Shown here: one piece after another, positions 8,237 through 16,967 of the stretch
Numbering within the stretch: the first letter of the stretch is position 1
Layout: every line of letters starts with the position of its first letter
Notes under the pieces: generated by a model
The model's input: the letters and a program-made list of their open reading frames with translations, nothing else
The model's database searches: none
What the model was told of the DNA's origin: nothing
Program-made: the position numbers and the translations under genes
Assembly: GCA_036746315.1 (NCBI GenBank)
Contig: DAIOEK010000004.1
Location: 1-64,000, forward strand
DNA from: DAIOEK01 sp036746315
Lineage (GTDB): Bacteria; Chloroflexota; Anaerolineae; Anaerolineales; Anaerolineaceae
Length of the DNA: 64,000 nucleotides
Direction of reading: 5' to 3'

Positions 8237-11200
8237 ATGAGTTTCAAACCCGTTTCACCCAAGCTGGATGTTGTACAGATGGAAGAGCGCATGCTGCGCC
8301 ATTGGAAAATGTACAACATCTTCAAACATTCCGAAGAGCTGCGCCAGGGCTGCCCTGAATACGTCTTCTATGAAGGTCCACCCACCGCCAACGGAAAACC
8401 GGGCGTTCACCATGTACTGGCACGCGCCTTCAAAGACATCTTCCCCCGTTTCAAGACCATGCGCGGTTATCACGTCACCCGCCGCGGCGGATGGGATACC
8501 CACGGTCTGCCGGTGGAGATCGAAGTGGAAAAGAAGCTGGGCTTCACCAACAAGCAGCAGATCGAAGACTTCGGCATTGCCAAGTTCAACGAACTGTGCC
8601 GCGAATCTGCTTTCACTTACATTCAGGAATGGGAAAAACTCACCGACCGCATTGCCTACTGGGTCGATCTGCAAACAGCATACGTCACCTTCCACAACGA
8701 ATACATCGAATCCGTCTGGTGGATCCTAAAGAACTTCTGGGAGAAGGACCTGCTCTACCAGGGTTTCAAAGTGGTTCCCTACTGCCCGCGCTGCGGCACG
8801 CCGCTTTCCGATCACGAGGTTGCCCAGGGGTACCGCGAAGCCAAGGATCCCTCCATCTTTATCCGCCTGCCGCTGGTAGATAAACCGGGCACCTCCCTGC
8901 TGGTATGGACCACCACCCCCTGGACACTACCCGCCAACGTGGCTGTCGCCGCCCACCCCGATGTGGATTATGTCACAGTCGAGCGCAAACTCGCCGAGGG
9001 TGGTTCGGAAAAGCTGATCCTTGCCAAAGCCCTGCTGGAAAAAGTATTCAAAGACGAAGAGGTTACCATCCTCGAAACCTTCAAGGGCAAAAATCTGAAG
9101 GGCAAAAAATACCAGCCGCTGTTCACCTTCCTGCCACCCGATAAACCGGCGCATTACGTGGTCAATGCCGATTTCGTGACCACCGAAGACGGTACCGGGC
9201 TGGTGCACATCGCTCCGGCTTTCGGTGCCGATGACATGACCATGGCGGAAAAATACAACCTGCCAATACTACAGACGGTTGCCCCGGACGGCACATTCAT
9301 CAAGGAAGTGCGTCCGTGGAGCGGCGTTTTCGTCAAGGAAGCCGATCCATCCATCGCCAAGGACCTGGAGGCGCGCGGGCTGCTCTTCCGCCTTGAAACC
9401 TATACCCACACATACCCGTTCTGCTGGCGATGCCGCACGCCGCTGCTTTACTACGCCCGCAAGACCTGGTATGTGCGAACCAGCAAGTTCAAGGACAAGC
9501 TGGTTGGTCTGAACGAGAATATCAACTGGGTGCCAGCACACATCAAGAATGGCCGCTTTGGCAACTGGCTGGCAAACAACATCGACTGGGCATTGGGACG
9601 TGAACGCTACTGGGGAACGCCCCTTCCGGTGTGGGAGTGCGAAAGCTGCCATCACCAGGAGGCGGTGGGTTCCGTGAAGGAATTATCGGAGAAAACCGGG
9701 CGCGACATGAGCAAACTCGACCTGCACCGTCCGCATGTGGATCATGTTCACTATCCCTGCCCGGAGTGCCACGAGACCATGACCCGTGTTCCCGAACTGA
9801 TCGACGTCTGGTTCGATTCGGGCTCGATGCCGGTCGCCCAGTGGCATTACCCCTTTGAAAACCAGGAAGTATTCAAGAAGCACTTCCCTGCGGATTACAT
9901 CTGCGAGGCAGTCGACCAGACCCGTGGATGGTTCTACTCTCTGCATGCCATCAGCACCATGCTGTTCGAGCAGGAATGCTTCAAGAACGTCATCTGCCTG
10001 GGGTTGATCCTCGACGAGGAAGGACTGAAGATGTCCAAGACCAGGGGCAATATCATCGAGCCCTGGTCGGTGATCAACACCCACGGCGCCGACGCTTTCC
10101 GCTGGTGCCTGTACACCGCCAGCCCGCCGGGGCAGGAACGGCGCTTCTCCGCCGACCTGGTGGGGGAAGTGGTGCGCAATTTCACCCTCACCTTATGGAA
10201 TACCTATTCCTTCTTCGTCACCTACGCCAAACTGGATGGCTGGACGCCCGACCCGACGGTGACACCGCAATACAGCGAACTGGACCGCTGGCTACTTTCG
10301 TATCTCAACGCCCTGGTCAGAGATGTGACCGATTCGCTGGAAAATTATGATGTGACCGGCGCAACCCGTCCGCTGGAAAGTTTTGTCAACCAGCTATCCA
10401 CCTGGTATCTGCGCCGCTCCCGCCGCCGCTTCTGGAAGAGTGATGCGGATGCCGACAAACAGGCAGCCTATGCCACGTTGTATACGGCGCTGGTCACGGT
10501 GAGCAAGCTGCTGGCGCCCACCATGCCTTTCCTGGCGGATGAACTGTATCAGAATCTCGTCCGTTCGGTGGATGAAAATGCCCCCGAATCGGTGCATCTC
10601 ACCGATTGGGTGGAATACAACCCCGCGCTGATCGATGAAAAGCTTAATGCCGAGATGGCGCTCACCATGAAACTGGCTTCCCTGGGGCACGCTGCCCGCA
10701 ACAAAGCCAATCGCAAGGTGAGACAACCGCTGGCTGAAGTGGCTTATTCGGTCAGCAACAACTTCGATCGGGATGTGGTAGCCAAGTACGCCGACATCCT
10801 GGCGGATGAACTGAACGTAAAAAAGGTCCGTGTGCTGGATGCCACCGGGGAAGCGGTCTCCTTCTCGTTGAATCCGCTGCCGAAACAGTTGGGGCAGAAA
10901 TATGGTAAATTGTTCCCGGCCATCCGGGCTGCCATCCTGGAAGCTCCGGTGGAAGAATCCGCCCGCAAGCTTCTGGCAGGTTCACCTTTGACCGTGGAAG
11001 CGGAAGGGGAAACCTTTGAACTGCTCCCCGAGGAAGTTGAAGTACGCGCACAGGCAAAATCGGGATATGCAGTCGCTTCCGAAGGCGCTTACCTGGCAGC
11101 GCTGGTCACCGATCTTACACCTGCGCTGGTCCGCGAAGGCCTGGCACGTGAATTCGTCCGCCGTGTACAGGACCTGCGCAAACAGATGGATTTTGATATC

Positions 11201-11386
11201 GCCGACAGGATCGAAATCCGCTACGCCGCCAGCCAGGGTCTGGACGAGGCGGTACAAGACTTCCGCGATTACATCATGGGAGAAACGCTCGCCGTGAAAA
11301 TGGAAAAAACGGAAGGCGGGCCAGACTGGATGCAGGACGGTTTTGACGGAGAAACCGTGGCGCTCAGCCTGACCAGAAAAAGTTAA
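8237..11386 (+). CDS. ileS: Isoleucyl-tRNA synthetase (type 2-like, GxHH motif)
   Basis: 1049 residues, full length. It charges tRNA-Ile with isoleucine and edits valine. The Rossmann catalytic core shows WDTHGLPVE and KMSKT (about 598-602), with zinc-finger-like CxxC pairs in the inserted region. The class I signature HxGH, expected after GPPTANGKP, reads GVHH at residues 56-59, that is GxHH. The overall signature (GGWDTHGLPVE, long C-terminal domain) fits the IleRS2 subtype. A GGAGG ribosome-binding site precedes the ATG. Expression is controlled by the T-box leader. Confidence 0.95.
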   Translation: MSFKPVSPKLDVVQMEERMLRHWKMYNIFKHSEELRQGCPEYVFYEGPPTANGKPGVHHVLARAFKDIFPRFKTMRGYHVTRRGGWDTHGLPVEIEVEKKLGFTNKQQIEDFGIAKFNELCRESAFTYIQEWEKLTDRIAYWVDLQTAYVTFHNEYIESVWWILKNFWEKDLLYQGFKVVPYCPRCGTPLSDHEVAQGYREAKDPSIFIRLPLVDKPGTSLLVWTTTPWTLPANVAVAAHPDVDYVTVERKLAEGGSEKLILAKALLEKVFKDEEVTILETFKGKNLKGKKYQPLFTFLPPDKPAHYVVNADFVTTEDGTGLVHIAPAFGADDMTMAEKYNLPILQTVAPDGTFIKEVRPWSGVFVKEADPSIAKDLEARGLLFRLETYTHTYPFCWRCRTPLLYYARKTWYVRTSKFKDKLVGLNENINWVPAHIKNGRFGNWLANNIDWALGRERYWGTPLPVWECESCHHQEAVGSVKELSEKTGRDMSKLDLHRPHVDHVHYPCPECHETMTRVPELIDVWFDSGSMPVAQWHYPFENQEVFKKHFPADYICEAVDQTRGWFYSLHAISTMLFEQECFKNVICLGLILDEEGLKMSKTRGNIIEPWSVINTHGADAFRWCLYTASPPGQERRFSADLVGEVVRNFTLTLWNTYSFFVTYAKLDGWTPDPTVTPQYSELDRWLLSYLNALVRDVTDSLENYDVTGATRPLESFVNQLSTWYLRRSRRRFWKSDADADKQAAYATLYTALVTVSKLLAPTMPFLADELYQNLVRSVDENAPESVHLTDWVEYNPALIDEKLNAEMALTMKLASLGHAARNKANRKVRQPLAEVAYSVSNNFDRDVVAKYADILADELNVKKVRVLDATGEAVSFSLNPLPKQLGQKYGKLFPAIRAAILEAPVEESARKLLAGSPLTVEAEGETFELLPEEVEVRAQAKSGYAVASEGAYLAALVTDLTPALVREGLAREFVRRVQDLRKQMDFDIADRIEIRYAASQGLDEAVQDFRDYIMGETLAVKMEKTEGGPDWMQDGFDGETVALSLTRKS

Positions 11387-11396
11387 TTCAGAGAGC

Positions 11397-11428
11397 AAAA
11401 ATCCGGGTTTTCCCGGATTTTTGTTTTA
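11397..11428. terminator. Bidirectional intrinsic terminator between ileS and the DMT gene
   Basis: The stem ATCCGGG/CCCGGAT with a 4-nt loop is flanked by an A-run on the left and a T-run on the right. It can therefore terminate both converging transcripts. Confidence 0.85.
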
Positions 11429-11860
11429 TTTAGCAATCAAATACGCACCCAGCACCAGCGCCAGCACCCCCAAACCGCGGGAAAGATCGATGTGGCGGGT
11501 GATGACTCCCAGCAACCCAAAGTGATCGATAATCACGCCGGTTACCAACTGTCCGATGATGATTAGCACGACCATCATGGTGCTGCCCAGGCGCGGCAGG
11601 GTGACACTAATCGTGAGGTAAAGGATCAAGCCAAAGATCCCGGCTGCCAGCATATACCAGGGCAAAGTTTTCCACTCACGAATACGCTCGCCGCCGCGCA
11701 GAAATAGGAACAACCCTGAAAACACCATCCCGCTGAGGTGGATGATAAAACTGCTGGCGGTACCGCCCACCTTTTGCCCCATCGCGCCGGCAATTGGAGA
11801 TTGCATTCCCACCGCTCCTCCGCCAATCAATCCAATGATCAACACCAACCAATATGCCAT
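11426..11860 (-). CDS. Small DMT-type membrane transporter (DUF606/YdcZ family)
   Basis: 144 residues with about four or five hydrophobic helices, matching the short half-size members of the drug/metabolite transporter superfamily (YdcZ/DUF606). These usually act as dimers or pairs; here only one copy is present. The substrate is unknown. A GGAGATTCGC ribosome-binding site precedes the ATG. It converges with ileS and stands alone. Confidence 0.75.
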   Translation of the reverse strand: MAYWLVLIIGLIGGGAVGMQSPIAGAMGQKVGGTASSFIIHLSGMVFSGLFLFLRGGERIREWKTLPWYMLAAGIFGLILYLTISVTLPRLGSTMMVVLIIIGQLVTGVIIDHFGLLGVITRHIDLSRGLGVLALVLGAYLIAK

Positions 11861-11913
11861 GCGAATCTCCTTTTCCGTTGTTCATCCATTTTACAAGAAC
11901 CGATGCGGATTTG

Positions 11914-11952
11914 AAAATAAAAAAATGCTGCCATGACATGCATGACAGCATC
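11914..11952 (-). terminator. Intrinsic terminator after jag
   Basis: On the minus strand an ATGCTG-type stem (arms about 11925-11935 and 11941-11951) is followed by a T-rich tract. It closes the rpmH-rnpA-yidD-yidC-jag transcript. Confidence 0.8.
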
Positions 11953-11970
11953 TGTTAACCGAGGAAAAGT

Positions 11971-12714
11971 TTACTTTTTCAGAATGATGGTCAATTTACG
12001 ATTTGGTTCTTCACCGGTGCTCTCGGTTGTCACCTGTGGATGATCGCGCAGCGCCAGGTGGATGATGCGCCGTTCATTGGCGGGCATCGGTTCCAGGGTC
12101 TGGCGGCGACCGGTGGAGATTGCCTGTTCAGCCATCCGCAGTGCAAGCTGGGTAAGCTGCCGTTCCCGGCGTCCGCGGTATCCCTCCACATCGATGGTCA
12201 GCGGGACCCAGCGTTCAAGTCGTTTACCCACGATCAAACTGGCAACGTACTGTAACGAATTCAACGTTTCGGACTTTCGTCCGATCAGAATGCTCAGATC
12301 GCTTCCGGTGATTTCCACCAGAACGCCTTCCTGCTCCTCGCCCTGATTGTCCTCTATGAACGTGGAGGTTACCTGGGCGGCGATCTTCATCTGTTCCAAT
12401 AGTTCGCTGACGGTCTCGCGGGCAACCTGTAAAGTAGGGTCTTCCGCAGAGAATAGCTGCTTCTCTGCTTCCTGCACAGGTTGTTTTTTCTGTTCCGCCT
12501 GTTGGATCAATTTCTCCGGCAAGGGAATGCCCGGCTTGACCACAAACTTCACCTTTGAAGGCCGCGTACCAAGACCCAAAAAGCCTTTGCTGCCATCATC
12601 CACGATTTCCACTTCCACATCGTCAATGGAGAGACCCAGGTCCGCCAGACCTGTCTCTATGGCTTCTTCCGTCGTTGCTGCGGTCACTTCAAATTCTCTG
12701 CTTTGCTCTGTCAT
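11971..12714 (-). CDS. jag: Jag/KhpB RNA-binding protein
   Basis: 247 residues with the standard order: Jag_N domain (about 5-57, with GSKGFLGLGTRPSKV), an acidic and Gln-rich linker, a KH domain (about 90-165) and an R3H domain (about 170-245, with YRGRRERQLTQLALRMAE). The protein partners with KhpA to bind RNA and influences cell division and envelope functions. Its place right after yidC is the classic conserved location. A GAGGTAAGG ribosome-binding site precedes the ATG. Confidence 0.92.
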   Translation of the reverse strand: MTEQSREFEVTAATTEEAIETGLADLGLSIDDVEVEIVDDGSKGFLGLGTRPSKVKFVVKPGIPLPEKLIQQAEQKKQPVQEAEKQLFSAEDPTLQVARETVSELLEQMKIAAQVTSTFIEDNQGEEQEGVLVEITGSDLSILIGRKSETLNSLQYVASLIVGKRLERWVPLTIDVEGYRGRRERQLTQLALRMAEQAISTGRRQTLEPMPANERRIIHLALRDHPQVTTESTGEEPNRKLTIILKK

Positions 12715-12729
12715 CCTTACCTCACAGAA

Positions 12730-13548
12730 TTATTTTGCTTTCTTGGCTTTCGAGGGTTTGACATTTACGACCTGGGTTTCAGGTTTATTTGCTCCGGGAA
12801 TAAGATTCTTGATATCCAGTTTTCCCAAAAGTGCATATTGCAGAATACCCACCAGGTTGCTGGTGACAAAATAAACTGCCAGCCCTGAAGGGAAGGTTAA
12901 TGCCAGGTAGCCCATCAGGAACGGCATGTAGAGGTTCATCATCTTCGACATCTGGGCACCCTGATCGTTTGGCTGCGCAGAAGGCGGCGTCATCAACCGG
13001 GATTGCAGGTATGTGGTTACAACCACAATAATTGCCAGAATGGGAATACCAAAGGGCAGGAATGACAGCTTGAGGCTTTCCGGCTGCCCGAGATTCATCC
13101 ACAGGAAATGGCTGTTCAGGGGGATCAGCGTGGCAACATCCAGGAATTGCGGATAAATGTGCCGGGTGAGATTCAACAGCTCAATTGGGGAGGAAGCCAG
13201 CCCCAGCATAATGCTTTGATACAGACCGATGATGATCGGGAACTGGATTATGGTGGGTAAACAGGAGGCAAAAGGATTGACGCCTTTCTCCTTGTACAAT
13301 TCCATCTGAACCTGGGCAAGTTTTTCCTTGTCATTCTTATACTTGGTCTGCGCTTCCACCATGCGGGGGTCTTTCTGGATTTCGGTGACCGCAGAAGTTC
13401 CCTTGATCTGTTGCACCATTAACGGATGCGTTAGCAGACGGATCAGAACGGTGAACAGGATAATTGCCAGCCCAAAATTATGCCATACGACCGTATAGAT
13501 AAACAAAAGTACATTGACAAATGGTTGAATAATAAATGTATCCCACAT
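12730..13548 (-). CDS. yidC: Membrane protein insertase YidC/OxaI
   Basis: 272 residues, the short Gram-positive-like form with five membrane segments. The conserved positive residue inside the groove is probably Arg37 (FTVLIRLLTHPL). A cytoplasmic coiled-coil hairpin (about 60-90) follows the first helix. The C-terminus is Lys-rich, as in proteins that bind ribosomes. No lipobox is present, unlike Firmicutes paralogues. It sits between a beta-propeller lipoprotein gene and jag. GGAACC upstream of the ATG could act as a weak ribosome-binding site. Confidence 0.93.
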   Translation of the reverse strand: MWDTFIIQPFVNVLLFIYTVVWHNFGLAIILFTVLIRLLTHPLMVQQIKGTSAVTEIQKDPRMVEAQTKYKNDKEKLAQVQMELYKEKGVNPFASCLPTIIQFPIIIGLYQSIMLGLASSPIELLNLTRHIYPQFLDVATLIPLNSHFLWMNLGQPESLKLSFLPFGIPILAIIVVVTTYLQSRLMTPPSAQPNDQGAQMSKMMNLYMPFLMGYLALTFPSGLAVYFVTSNLVGILQYALLGKLDIKNLIPGANKPETQVVNVKPSKAKKAK

Positions 13549-13559
13549 AGTCGGTTCCT

Positions 13560-14621
13560 TTATTTGGGTACCTGGAATGCCCAGACCTGGTTTCCGTTTT
13601 GATCCACTGCGGAAAGAATTTTATCCTTCGAACCAGTGATGCCCAACAGTGTGTATCCATTGGTCGAAACCGGGGCGGCATACAGTTTTTCGCTGATCTG
13701 CGGGCTAAGTATTACCTTGCCATCATATCCCAGGATGTTGAGTACACCATTTTCCGAGGAGAACAGGATACGATCTTCCTTCAAGAGAGCCGAGCTCACC
13801 ACCGCGCCTCCGGCTTTGTACTGCCAGACTGGCTGTTGTGTGGCGACATCCAAAGCGGTGAAGTTACCATTCAAATCACCATAATAAAGCACGCCGTCGT
13901 TCAATGCCGGGGTTGCCCAAATGCCAAATTCGGATTCGTGCTTCCAGAGTTGGGCGCCACTGTTGATATCCAGCGCAATCAAATCACCGCCAATGGTGCC
14001 AATGTAGAGCGCCTTGCCGGGCTCGATGGAAGGATTGGAAATGGCGGCAGAGCCCAGATCGCTTTCCCAGATGAGTTTGCCATCATCAGCAGACAAAGCG
14101 TACAGATGATGGTCCATGGACGCTTGATAAATCACGCCATCCTGAAGGGCCGGTTTTGCCCACAGGGCGCCGCCCGTCTCAAATTTCCAGATCAACTCAC
14201 CCTTGGAATTCAGCACGTAAAGATTGCCATCGGTGGAAGGGGCAAAAATACTGTCTTCCACTGCCAGCGGATTTGCGACAATGCGGTTGCCGGTCACATA
14301 AGACCAAGCCTGAGCGCCTGTTCCGGCATTCAGACCATGAATGGTGTGTTGATAGTCACCCACCACCAGGATGCCATCCGAGGTTAGTGCGGGAGCGGTA
14401 TAGTACATGGTCTTGGCACTGGGTTTTTCAGGGTAGCGCCAGATCAAGGCTCCGCTATCGGGATTCAAAGCGAACACTTCGGTTGCGTACGCCATGAAGA
14501 CACGGCCATCTGCTACAGAAATGCCCGGCCAGCTTGTTGCTGCACCAGCGCCGGTACAACCTGTCAGCAGAAAACTGGCTATGATAGTAAGGAGAATGAT
14601 TGAAGGAAGTACTTTTTTCAT
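13560..14621 (-). CDS. PQQ-like beta-propeller lipoprotein (BamB-like fold)
   Basis: 353 residues. A signal peptide with lipobox LTGC (Cys22) is followed by about seven repeats ending in Trp-docking motifs such as GALIWRYP, GELIWKFETG, GKLIWESD, GAQLWKHE, QPVWQYKAG and NQVWAFQVP. This is the outer-surface eight-bladed or seven-bladed PQQ-like fold seen in BamB, without evidence for a PQQ cofactor. It lies 12 bp upstream of yidC and about 30 bp downstream of yidD, inside the insertase operon. A role in folding or docking inserted or secreted proteins is a guess from this context. Confidence 0.85.
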   Translation of the reverse strand: MKKVLPSIILLTIIASFLLTGCTGAGAATSWPGISVADGRVFMAYATEVFALNPDSGALIWRYPEKPSAKTMYYTAPALTSDGILVVGDYQHTIHGLNAGTGAQAWSYVTGNRIVANPLAVEDSIFAPSTDGNLYVLNSKGELIWKFETGGALWAKPALQDGVIYQASMDHHLYALSADDGKLIWESDLGSAAISNPSIEPGKALYIGTIGGDLIALDINSGAQLWKHESEFGIWATPALNDGVLYYGDLNGNFTALDVATQQPVWQYKAGGAVVSSALLKEDRILFSSENGVLNILGYDGKVILSPQISEKLYAAPVSTNGYTLLGITGSKDKILSAVDQNGNQVWAFQVPK

Positions 14622-14650
14622 TTTATCGTTCCGTTAATTGGTCCTTATAA

Positions 14651-14956
14651 TCAGGGTACCGGGTCGTAACCACCGGGATTAAACGGGTTGCAGCGGAGTA
14701 CACGCCAGACCGCCATTACACTGCCTTTCAAGACACCATATTTGTAGATCGCCTGGTATCCATAATGTGAGCAGGAGGGATAAAACCGGCAGGTGTTCGC
14801 CGCTATGACCGGAGAGATGAACTTCTGATATCCGCGGAGCAATACCAACAAAATCCACCGTGGCGCAGTCATCCAGGTGAAGGGCAAATTCCGCAAAGCT
14901 GGTTCAGAAGCATATTCCGAACGGATATCACTATCCGGGCACATTATCCTGCTCAT
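14651..14956 (-). CDS. yidD: Membrane protein insertion efficiency factor YidD
   Basis: Up to 101 residues; the core (from about residue 29, start at 14872) is 73 residues, closer to the family norm of 70-85. The signature is unmistakable: RGYQKFISPVIAANTCRFYP, SCSHYG and CNPFNPGGYDPVP. It helps YidC insert membrane proteins at the inner leaflet. The longer start overlaps rnpA by 26 bp and another ATG with an AGGA just upstream lies at 14942-14944, so the true start is uncertain. Confidence 0.9.
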   Translation of the reverse strand: MSRIMCPDSDIRSEYASEPALRNLPFTWMTAPRWILLVLLRGYQKFISPVIAANTCRFYPSCSHYGYQAIYKYGVLKGSVMAVWRVLRCNPFNPGGYDPVP

Positions 14957-15287
14957 ACAAATTTACTTTGTTCAATTGTTCCCGCAGTGCTTCAACAATT
15001 TCAGTAAATGGAGCTTCAATGAGCGGTCGTCGCGCGATACAGATTACATCAAAACCAGGCTGAATATTCTCTGATAACTCATGCAGTGCCCCCCGCAACC
15101 GGCGTTTTGCCCGATTTCTCTGTACAGCGCCACCGATACTTTTTCCTGCAATCACAGCGATTCGTGTAGGACCTGGAAAATCGCTCTGCAATGCTGCTAA
15201 CACAAGCAACGGGTGGGCATTCGATCTTCCCAGACGCCTCACCCGCTGTATATCGCTTGAACTGGTCAGGCGAGCTATTCGTTTCAC
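14931..15287 (-). CDS. rnpA: Ribonuclease P protein component
   Basis: 118 residues. The RNR signature appears as GGAVQRNRAKRRLRGA at about 52-67, and the central strand HPLLVLAAL is typical. It binds RNase P RNA and helps remove tRNA 5' leaders. It follows rpmH by about 57 bp and overlaps yidD, the usual gene order. Confidence 0.95.
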   Translation of the reverse strand: MKRIARLTSSSDIQRVRRLGRSNAHPLLVLAALQSDFPGPTRIAVIAGKSIGGAVQRNRAKRRLRGALHELSENIQPGFDVICIARRPLIEAPFTEIVEALREQLNKVNLYEQDNVPG

Positions 15288-15344
15288 TTGATAACCTGAC
15301 CTGCTTGAACCCTAGTGTAAGAAATCTCTCATCCCCTGGTCGGT

Positions 15345-15515
15345 TTACCAGCGGACACGTTTCACATGATTGTTCATGGAAACGGTCAATTTATGGCGAC
15401 CACGCAGACGACGACGCTTTAGTACTTCGCGTCCATCCGCGGTTTCCATTCTGGCGCGAAACCCATGGACACGGATGCGCCGGCGAATATGTGGCTGATA
15501 TGTTCTCTTCGGCAT
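15345..15515 (-). CDS. rpmH: 50S ribosomal protein L34
   Basis: A 56-residue, very basic protein read from ATG 15513-15515 to TAA 15345-15347. It starts MPKRTYQPH and contains the family core HGFRARM, then RRRLRGRHKL. The slightly long length is caused by a tail ending VKRVRW. A GAAAGGGAA ribosome-binding site lies upstream. It is the first gene of the rpmH-rnpA-yidD block. The usual neighbour dnaA is not here. Confidence 0.95.
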   Translation of the reverse strand: MPKRTYQPHIRRRIRVHGFRARMETADGREVLKRRRLRGRHKLTVSMNNHVKRVRW

Positions 15516-15562
15516 GCTAATTCCCTTTCAAAAAATCTATAATAGCTGCAAGCAAGGTCAGA

Positions 15563-15591
15563 ATTATACCTTATGGATGGATTTTAATCAA
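15563..15591 (-). promoter_or_regulatory. Promoter of the rpmH operon
   Basis: On the minus strand TTGATT (15586-15591), a 17-bp spacer and TATAAT (15563-15568). It leaves a leader of about 45 nt before rpmH. Confidence 0.75.
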
Positions 15592-15603
15592 TCAAAACCC
15601 GGG

Positions 15604-16284
15604 TTATTTGGAGACCAACGGCGGACCGGATAACAGGGCGGCCAACTGATCTGCGCCATCGCCATCGGTCACCGCCAGAACTTCATCGCCTTCTTCAAAC
15701 ATTGTAATTCCACGGGGGATCATCACCTCGCCATTGCGGATGATTCCGGCAATGACAACCCGCTCCGGCAACTTGAGATCTTTGATCATTGCGCCAATTG
15801 CCTTTGCCCCCGGAGATATCTTTTCTTCGACCAGTGAATAATTACCCCTGCGCAACTTTACCAGGGTCATCATATCACCCATCGACATCTCTTCTTCAAT
15901 CAGGCGAGCCAGAATATCCGCCTGATTCAAGGCAACATCTATGTGGAATTTCTTATCAAACAACCAGGCATTCTTCGGGTTGTTCACCCGCGCAATCGTG
16001 CGGTTCACATGGTATTTCTCGCGCACGTAATAGCAGATCGCCAGGTTGATTTCATCACTTGTTGTGCAGGCTGCCACAACCTGGGCATCCTTCACGCCGG
16101 CTTTTTCCAGAATGGAAGAATCAATGGGGTCACCCTCAAAAATAACCTCGGTGGGCAATTCCTTATGCACCCGGGCAAGGATTTCCTTGCGATTGTCAAT
16201 CAACCTGACATCATAATCCTGATTGAGCAACATTTTTGCCAATTGAGCGCCAACTCTGCCGGCTCCAGCAATAATCACTAACAT
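15604..16284 (-). CDS. trkA: TrkA-type potassium channel regulatory protein (second of pair)
   Basis: 226 residues: an N-terminal Rossmann RCK domain with GAGRVG (7-12) and Asp30-type nucleotide contact (VRLID), and a C-terminal TrkA-C domain (about 140-220). Such subunits bind NAD(H), ADP/ATP or c-di-AMP and gate potassium transporters. It is 9 bp downstream of a second TrkA gene and both follow a KimA-like transporter. An AGGAGGGTGAT ribosome-binding site is present. Confidence 0.9.
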   Translation of the reverse strand: MLVIIAGAGRVGAQLAKMLLNQDYDVRLIDNRKEILARVHKELPTEVIFEGDPIDSSILEKAGVKDAQVVAACTTSDEINLAICYYVREKYHVNRTIARVNNPKNAWLFDKKFHIDVALNQADILARLIEEEMSMGDMMTLVKLRRGNYSLVEEKISPGAKAIGAMIKDLKLPERVVIAGIIRNGEVMIPRGITMFEEGDEVLAVTDGDGADQLAALLSGPPLVSK

Positions 16285-16293
16285 ATCACCCTC

Positions 16294-16944
16294 CTACTTT
16301 CGCCCAAGTTGGTCGCGAACGGCGAATGAACCATTCATGGTACCGCTAAACAGAATTACATCATCCGTGTGGACCGTGGTGTCATGGGTGGGGATCATTG
16401 CAGTCCCCGCCCTGGTAAGCGAAACCGGTACACATTCATCCGAGGTGATCAGTTCGCCCAAACGATGATCGTTCCATTCCGCTGGAACCTCGAATTCATA
16501 GATCTCGACTTCACCATTGCCCGCCGAAAAGACGGTACGGAAGCTTTCAGAATGGATCAGTTCTTCAATACGCTGCGCTCCCCAGGAAGTGGAGCTGATC
16601 ACCTGCAGGCTGAGCATTTCCTCAAATTCGCGCCAGCGCGGATCGTAATTGCGAACCACCACATGCGGCACCTGGTATACCGAACGGGCAATGTGCGCCA
16701 CCACGGCATTCAGGGCGTCACAATTGGTCGCCGCAACCAACGCCTCCGCTTTTTCGATCCCGGCCCTAATCAGTACATCCTGGTTCAAGGCATCACCTTC
16801 CACAGTGATCCCCTGAAAATCAGCCGGCAAGTTCGAAAAGGCTAATTTGGTGGAGTCGATAATAGCAATATCCACATTTTTCTTTGCCAGGCTGCTGGCA
16901 AGGTTTACGCCCAATCTTCCACAACCAACAATTATTACTCTCAT
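16294..16944 (-). CDS. TrkA-type potassium channel regulatory protein (first of pair)
   Basis: 216 residues with the same RCK architecture: GCGRLG (7-12), IAIID near 26-30, and a C-terminal TrkA-C domain. It is diverged from its neighbour, so the two may form a hetero-oligomeric ring. It starts 23 bp after the transporter gene, with an AAGGA ribosome-binding site. Confidence 0.9.
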   Translation of the reverse strand: MRVIIVGCGRLGVNLASSLAKKNVDIAIIDSTKLAFSNLPADFQGITVEGDALNQDVLIRAGIEKAEALVAATNCDALNAVVAHIARSVYQVPHVVVRNYDPRWREFEEMLSLQVISSTSWGAQRIEELIHSESFRTVFSAGNGEVEIYEFEVPAEWNDHRLGELITSDECVPVSLTRAGTAMIPTHDTTVHTDDVILFSGTMNGSFAVRDQLGRK

Positions 16945-16967
16945 ATTGTTAATCCTTCTTGGCTACC

